Origin: Virgisporangium ochraceum
GTDB taxonomy: Bacteria; Actinomycetota; Actinomycetes; Mycobacteriales; Micromonosporaceae
Assembly: GCF_016863655.1 (NCBI RefSeq)
Contig: NZ_BOPH01000129.1
Span: forward strand, 62,001-126,000
Direction of reading: 5' to 3'
Length of the DNA: 64,000 nt
Below, piece after piece: positions 60,863 through 64,000 of this stretch (positions are counted from its first letter, which is position 1; each line of letters begins with the position of its first letter). A program made the position numbers and the translations under genes. Under the pieces are notes generated by a model, which was not told the DNA's origin, did not search any database, and saw only the letters and a list, made by a program, of their open reading frames with translations.

Positions 60863-60986
60863 CTGCTGCGAGCCTCAAGGTGACGACAGCACGCCCGAAG
60901 GCCGCCGCGCGGGCCTGATCGCCATCGGGCTGATGATGTTGCTCGGCTGGGGCGGCTTCGCCGCATACATGATCTTCGGCAACTGA
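60852..60986 (+). CDS. 44-residue cysteine/membrane microprotein
   Basis: ATG 60852 lies inside the end of the ATPase gene (11-base overlap). The product begins MSGNCCEPQGDDSTPEGRRA and then a membrane helix (LIAIGLMMLLGWGGFAAYM). The paired Cys near the start plus one membrane segment suggest a metal-binding or pump-associated subunit, but this is inference from context. Translational coupling to the pump is supported by the overlap. Confidence 0.6.
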   Translation: MSGNCCEPQGDDSTPEGRRAGLIAIGLMMLLGWGGFAAYMIFGN

Positions 60987-61090
60987 CCACGGCGTTCCCG
61001 AGCCGTCACGACGTTCGCTGCCGGCGACACTCCTGTGCCCGGAACCGACTCCCAAGACCGATGCTTGGTAAATCGAGCGACAGAGCTCAA

Positions 61091-61126
61091 AGTACAGGAT
61101 TTCGTGAATTCAGAATTTGATGTACT
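61091..61126. promoter_or_regulatory. Dyad operator upstream of the second CmtR-like gene
   Basis: AGTACA at 61091-61096 and TGTACT at 61121-61126 are inverted around TGAATTCA at 61105-61112; all three share the centre 61108.5. The dyad lies just before the GTG at 61135 and is the likely operator of the second metal-response operon. Confidence 0.6.
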
Positions 61127-61134
61127 GTCAGGTG

Positions 61135-61461
61135 GTGAAGGCATCGACCTATGGCGAGGTGCTGGCCCGGTTCGGTGGTGCGTTGTCGGCCCCGACCAGT
61201 GTGCAGGTGCTACTGGCGTTGCGGGATGGACCCGGAGACCCGGCGGAGCTGGCCGGGCGGTTGGGACTGAGCCCGCGGGACCTGGCTGATTGTCTGGCCT
61301 GCCTGCGTGGGTGCGGCTTGGTGGTTCTCGTACCGGAGGGGCGTCGGGCACGGTACGAGTTGGTGGACACCAGGTTGGGCCACGCACTCGATGACCTGCT
61401 GGGTGTGGTCCCGGCGGCGGATCCGGGATGCTCGACGTCGCCCGACGGGGACGTGCGTTGA
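61135..61461 (+). CDS. Second CmtR-like ArsR regulator
   Basis: A 108-residue protein; GTG 61135 is one of two tandem GTGs (also 61132). It is similar to the first CmtR-like protein (TYGEVLARFGGALSA, CLACLRGCGLVVLVPEGRRA, RYELVDTRLGHALDDLLG). Cys56, Cys60 and Cys99 correspond to the CmtR ligands, and Cys53 is extra. However, the recognition helix differs (LSPRDLADCLACL instead of VSRQIVSNHLACL), so its operator should differ too. Its stop overlaps the next ATG (TGATG), making an operon with the methyltransferase and MFS genes. Confidence 0.75.
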   Translation: MKASTYGEVLARFGGALSAPTSVQVLLALRDGPGDPAELAGRLGLSPRDLADCLACLRGCGLVVLVPEGRRARYELVDTRLGHALDDLLGVVPAADPGCSTSPDGDVR

Positions 61462-62090
61462 TGGCCGTCGCTGCGCTGGTCATCTATCTTCTCGGTCTTG
61501 TCCTGGCGTTCGGCTGGCGCAGCGTGGTTCAACGGCGCCGCACCGGCGACAGTGGTTTACGGCTGGCCGCCGGCGCGTCCGGAACCGTCGCGTGGTGGGC
61601 GAAGGTCGCGTTCATCGCCGCGCTGCTGCTCGGATTCGCCGGCCCCGTCGCTGGGATCGCCGGTGTGGCACCGGTCCGGATCCTGGATCACGGCTGGCTC
61701 CAGGTGGGCGGAGTGGTGCTGGCTGTCGGAGGTGTGCTGGCCACCCTCGCCGCACAGGTCGCCATGGGCGCGTCGTGGCGGGTCGGGGTCGACCCGGCCG
61801 AACGCACCGCTCTGGTGACCACGGGTGCGTTCGCCCTCGTCCGCAACCCCATCTTCAGCGCCATGGGCGTCACCAGTCTGGGGCTCATGCTCATGGTCCC
61901 CAACGTGATCGCGATTGCCGCCACCGCGGTCCTGGTTCTGTCCGTCCAGGTGCAGGTGCGTGCGGTCGAGGAACCGTATCTCGTCGGTGTCCACGGCACC
62001 GCGTACGTGGCATACGCCTCCCGCGTCGGCCGGTTCGTGCCACGCCTCGGCGTCATGCGTGCACCCCACGCCCACGGGAGGCAGTCATGA
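61461..62090 (+). CDS. Isoprenylcysteine-methyltransferase-like membrane protein
   Basis: A 209-residue protein with four to five membrane segments (AALVIYLLGLVLAFGWRSVV, WLQVGGVVLAVGGVLATLAA, VIAIAATAVLVLSVQVQVRA). The motif GAFALVRNPIFSAMGVTSLG with the conserved R-N-P, and AVEEPYLVGVHG with E-E, mark the PEMT/ICMT family of membrane methyltransferases. Bacterial members in metal operons are of unknown substrate. Its stop overlaps the MFS start (ATGA). Confidence 0.78.
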   Translation: MAVAALVIYLLGLVLAFGWRSVVQRRRTGDSGLRLAAGASGTVAWWAKVAFIAALLLGFAGPVAGIAGVAPVRILDHGWLQVGGVVLAVGGVLATLAAQVAMGASWRVGVDPAERTALVTTGAFALVRNPIFSAMGVTSLGLMLMVPNVIAIAATAVLVLSVQVQVRAVEEPYLVGVHGTAYVAYASRVGRFVPRLGVMRAPHAHGRQS

Positions 62091-63622
62091 CGCAGTCGTC
62101 CGGTCGACGGCGATGGGGCGCGTTGGCGGCGCTGGTCCTCGCCGCGCTCACCCTCGGCTTCGACCTCACGATCCTGAACGTGGCGCTGCCGACCCTGGCC
62201 GGCGAGCTGTCCGCGGGAACCGCCGCGTTGCAGTGGATCGTCAACGCCTACATCCTCGTACTGGCCGGCCTGATGCTCACCTGCGGCGCGCTCGGTGACC
62301 GGTTCGGCCGCAAGCGGCTGCTCATCATCGGGCTGACGCTGTTCGCCGCCGCGTCCGCCGCGGCGACCTGGACTACCTCGGTGGAGGTGCTCATCGCGGC
62401 TCGGGCCGTGATGGGCCTGGGCGGGGCGATGGTCATACCGGTCGCGTTCGCCGTCCTGCCGGCGCTGTTTGCACCGGCCGAGCGCGGCAAGGCCGTTGCT
62501 CTGGTGGTGTTGGGCACCGGGTTGGGTATCCCGCTCGGCCCGCTGATCGGCGGCTGGCTCCTGGAGAGCTTCTGGTGGGGCTCGATCTTCCTGATCAACG
62601 TGCCGATGGCCGCGATCGCGGTGCTCGCCATCGGTGTGCTGATGCCGGAGAACCGGGATCCCCGTCCGCGTCGACCGGATCTGCCGGGTGCGCTGCTGTC
62701 CACCGTCGGCCTGGTTCTCCTGGTGTTCGGGATCATCGAAGGGCCCGGCCGCGGGTGGGGCGAGCCGCTGGTGGTCGGCGCGCTCGCCGCCGCCGCGGTG
62801 CTGCTGGCCGGGTTCGTCGTCTGGGAGCTGCGGGTCGCCGAGCCGATGATCGACCTGCGGCTGTTCGGCCGGGCGCAGTTCCTGTGGGCGAGCATCGCCG
62901 GGGTGCTGGTGACCTTCGGGCTGCTCGGCATGCTGTTCGTAATGCCGCAGTACCTGCAACTGGTCAGCGGGCACGACGCGTTCGGCACCGGCCTGCGGCT
63001 GCTTCCCCTGATCGGTGGACTGGTGATCGGCGCCTCCACCGGGGAACGCCTCGCCGCTGCCACCCGCTACCGCGTCCCGGTCACCGCCGGGCTCCTCGTC
63101 CTTGCCGCCGGCCTGGCGACCGGCGCCGGCACCGAGGTCGACAGCGGTTACGGGTTCGTGGCGGCCTGGCTGGCCGCGGTCGGTGTCGGGATCGGGCTGG
63201 CGCTGTCACCGGCGATGGACGCCGTCCTCGGCGCCCTGCCACCGGAACGGGCCGGGGCCGGCACCGCTATCACCATGACCCTGCGACAGGTCGGCGGCGC
63301 CCTCGGCGTGGCGCTGCTGGGCAGCCTGCTCGCTCAGGGCTACAGCGGCCGCGTCGACATGGCCGGCCTTCCCGTACCAGCCGCCGACGCCGCCCGGGAC
63401 TCGCTGGCCGCCGCCCTCGCCGTCGCCGCCCGCCTCGACGACGCCGCTCTGGCCGCGAGCGCCAAAGCCGCATACGTGCACGGTGTGTCCATTGTCCTGT
63501 ACACGACCGCTGCCATCGCCGTCCTCAGTGCCCTGCTGACCGCCGTGCTCCTACCCGGCCGCCCCACCGGCCGGAAGGCCGACGACCAGGAGCCGGCCGA
63601 GACGGCACCCGTGTCCGGATAG
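62087..63622 (+). CDS. MFS drug/efflux transporter (DHA2-type, 14 segments)
   Basis: A 511-residue protein, ATG 62087. Motif A is GALGDRFGRKRLL, motif C is GIPLGPLIGGWL, and the 14-segment layout with ALTLGFDLTILNVALPTLAG at the start is typical of DHA2/EmrB-type exporters. RAGAGTAITMTLRQVGGALG is the conserved later loop. It should be a proton-coupled efflux pump, in an operon with the second metal repressor and the methyltransferase. The substrate cannot be read from sequence. It is convergent with the last gene, with 8 bases between stops. Confidence 0.9.
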   Translation: MTQSSGRRRWGALAALVLAALTLGFDLTILNVALPTLAGELSAGTAALQWIVNAYILVLAGLMLTCGALGDRFGRKRLLIIGLTLFAAASAAATWTTSVEVLIAARAVMGLGGAMVIPVAFAVLPALFAPAERGKAVALVVLGTGLGIPLGPLIGGWLLESFWWGSIFLINVPMAAIAVLAIGVLMPENRDPRPRRPDLPGALLSTVGLVLLVFGIIEGPGRGWGEPLVVGALAAAAVLLAGFVVWELRVAEPMIDLRLFGRAQFLWASIAGVLVTFGLLGMLFVMPQYLQLVSGHDAFGTGLRLLPLIGGLVIGASTGERLAAATRYRVPVTAGLLVLAAGLATGAGTEVDSGYGFVAAWLAAVGVGIGLALSPAMDAVLGALPPERAGAGTAITMTLRQVGGALGVALLGSLLAQGYSGRVDMAGLPVPAADAARDSLAAALAVAARLDDAALAASAKAAYVHGVSIVLYTTAAIAVLSALLTAVLLPGRPTGRKADDQEPAETAPVSG

Positions 63623-63630
63623 CCGGGCGG

Positions 63631-63978
63631 TTACGGCGTCTCGGGTGCGTGTGCGGGGCAGAGCGCGACCTGCTCGCCGGTGTCTGCCAGCAGGTGCTCG
63701 GCGGCGTGGAGCAGCGGGACGAGGCTGTCGACGGCCAGCCGGTACAGAACGGTGCGTCCCGGGCCGGGCCGGGACGTGACCAACCCGCAGCCGCGCAGGC
63801 AGGCCAGGTGCGCGGAGACGTTCGGCTGGCCGGCGTCGACGGCCTTGACGAGGTCGGACACGGTCCGTTCGCCGGTGGTCAACGCGGTCAGCAGCCCCAA
63901 CCGGGTCGGGTCGGACAGTCCGCGGAACAGGCGGGCCGCGAGTTCGGCGTCCTGCCGGGTCGGCACGGCCGGTATCAT
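63631..63978 (-). CDS. ArsR-family metal-responsive regulator
   Basis: A 115-residue protein from ATG 63978 (a GTG lies one codon upstream). LFRGLSDPTRLGLLTALTTG then VSDLVKAVDAGQPNVSAHLA is the ArsR winged helix. Cys60 and Cys64 (ACLRGCGLV) and Cys107 (ALCPAH) form a possible CmtR-type or related metal site. The divergent target gene would lie right of the window; the last 20 bases (CATTATCAACGA) are AT-rich and fit a promoter or operator there. Confidence 0.85.
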   Translation of the reverse strand: MIPAVPTRQDAELAARLFRGLSDPTRLGLLTALTTGERTVSDLVKAVDAGQPNVSAHLACLRGCGLVTSRPGPGRTVLYRLAVDSLVPLLHAAEHLLADTGEQVALCPAHAPETP

Positions 63979-64000
63979 CACTCGATCACATTATCAACGA

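Noticed and set aside
57847-60990. A 1047-codon minus-strand open frame.
   Set aside because: It is the antisense shadow of the CmtR, P1B ATPase and microprotein genes, all of which have intact family motifs on the plus strand. Its own product is low-complexity Ser/Arg/Pro with no domain.
1-64000. CRISPR arrays and rRNA genes.
   Set aside because: No regularly spaced identical repeats and no conserved rRNA segments were seen.

Overview
The window is very GC-rich, codes densely on both strands, and carries an actinobacterial-type conjugation cassette, DUF2637, DUF4192 and replication-relaxation proteins, a large serine recombinase and CmtR-type metal sensors. It looks like an accessory region of a filamentous actinomycete chromosome, most likely a relative of Micromonospora or Actinoplanes (inference). 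I see no rRNA, no intact tRNA, no CRISPR array and no ordinary housekeeping genes.

Layout. (1) 1-5.4 kb: sparse cargo at the left edge, with an Abi-C-like protein cut by the window, a GIY-YIG nuclease, a YegP/DUF1508 protein, a small secreted four-cysteine peptide and a frame-broken membrane protein. (2) 5.4-24.6 kb: a long leftward run of about 20 genes that forms an integrative conjugative element: prepilin peptidase, M23/transglycosylase hydrolase, DUF2637, DUF4192, GGDEF, FAD monooxygenase, AAA ATPase, replication-relaxation protein, TraD-like coupling ATPase, VirB4-like ATPase, PrgI, TrbL/VirB6-like protein and pilin. Many neighbours overlap by ATGA or GTGA; several of the gaps contain perfect hairpins, and the start regions carry TTGGG palindromes. 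(3) 24.7-29.9 kb: the rightward control and integration end, with a DNA methyltransferase, its partner, a small protein and the serine recombinase.

(4) 29.5-47.6 kb: cargo modules separated by four copies of an attachment-site-like repeat (core GGCAGGAGCCAGA at 29511, 37451, 43491 and 47555). The modules are: a trypsin-STAND NTPase with a trypco2 partner, divergent from a TIR-like/NB-ARC/TPR protein; an AT-richer cassette of deaminase-like, PEP-mutase-like, split TPP-decarboxylase-like and membrane-Nudix genes; an IS5-family element plus a remnant; and a HEPN-like protein with a RusA-like/HhH-glycosylase pair. (5) 47.8-57.6 kb: a defence-type operon with a PD-(D/E)xK nuclease, a QatB-like MGTS protein, a QueC/QatC-like enzyme, an unknown protein, a nuclease-STAND ATPase split by an insertion sequence, and a repeat protein. 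(6) 57.9-64 kb: a broken copy of the conjugative element's methylase-partner gene, followed by a metal-response island with two CmtR-like repressors, a CadA-like P1B ATPase, a Cys/membrane microprotein, an isoprenylcysteine-methyltransferase-like protein and an MFS exporter, then a convergent ArsR regulator.

Taken together, this is a conjugative element plus a tandem accretion of cargo modules at one repeated site, largely made of conflict or antiphage genes. The two least familiar systems are the QueC-like operon at 47.8-57.6 kb and the 38.3-42.2 kb cassette, where several enzyme families have lost textbook catalytic residues while the gene order and overlaps are intact.
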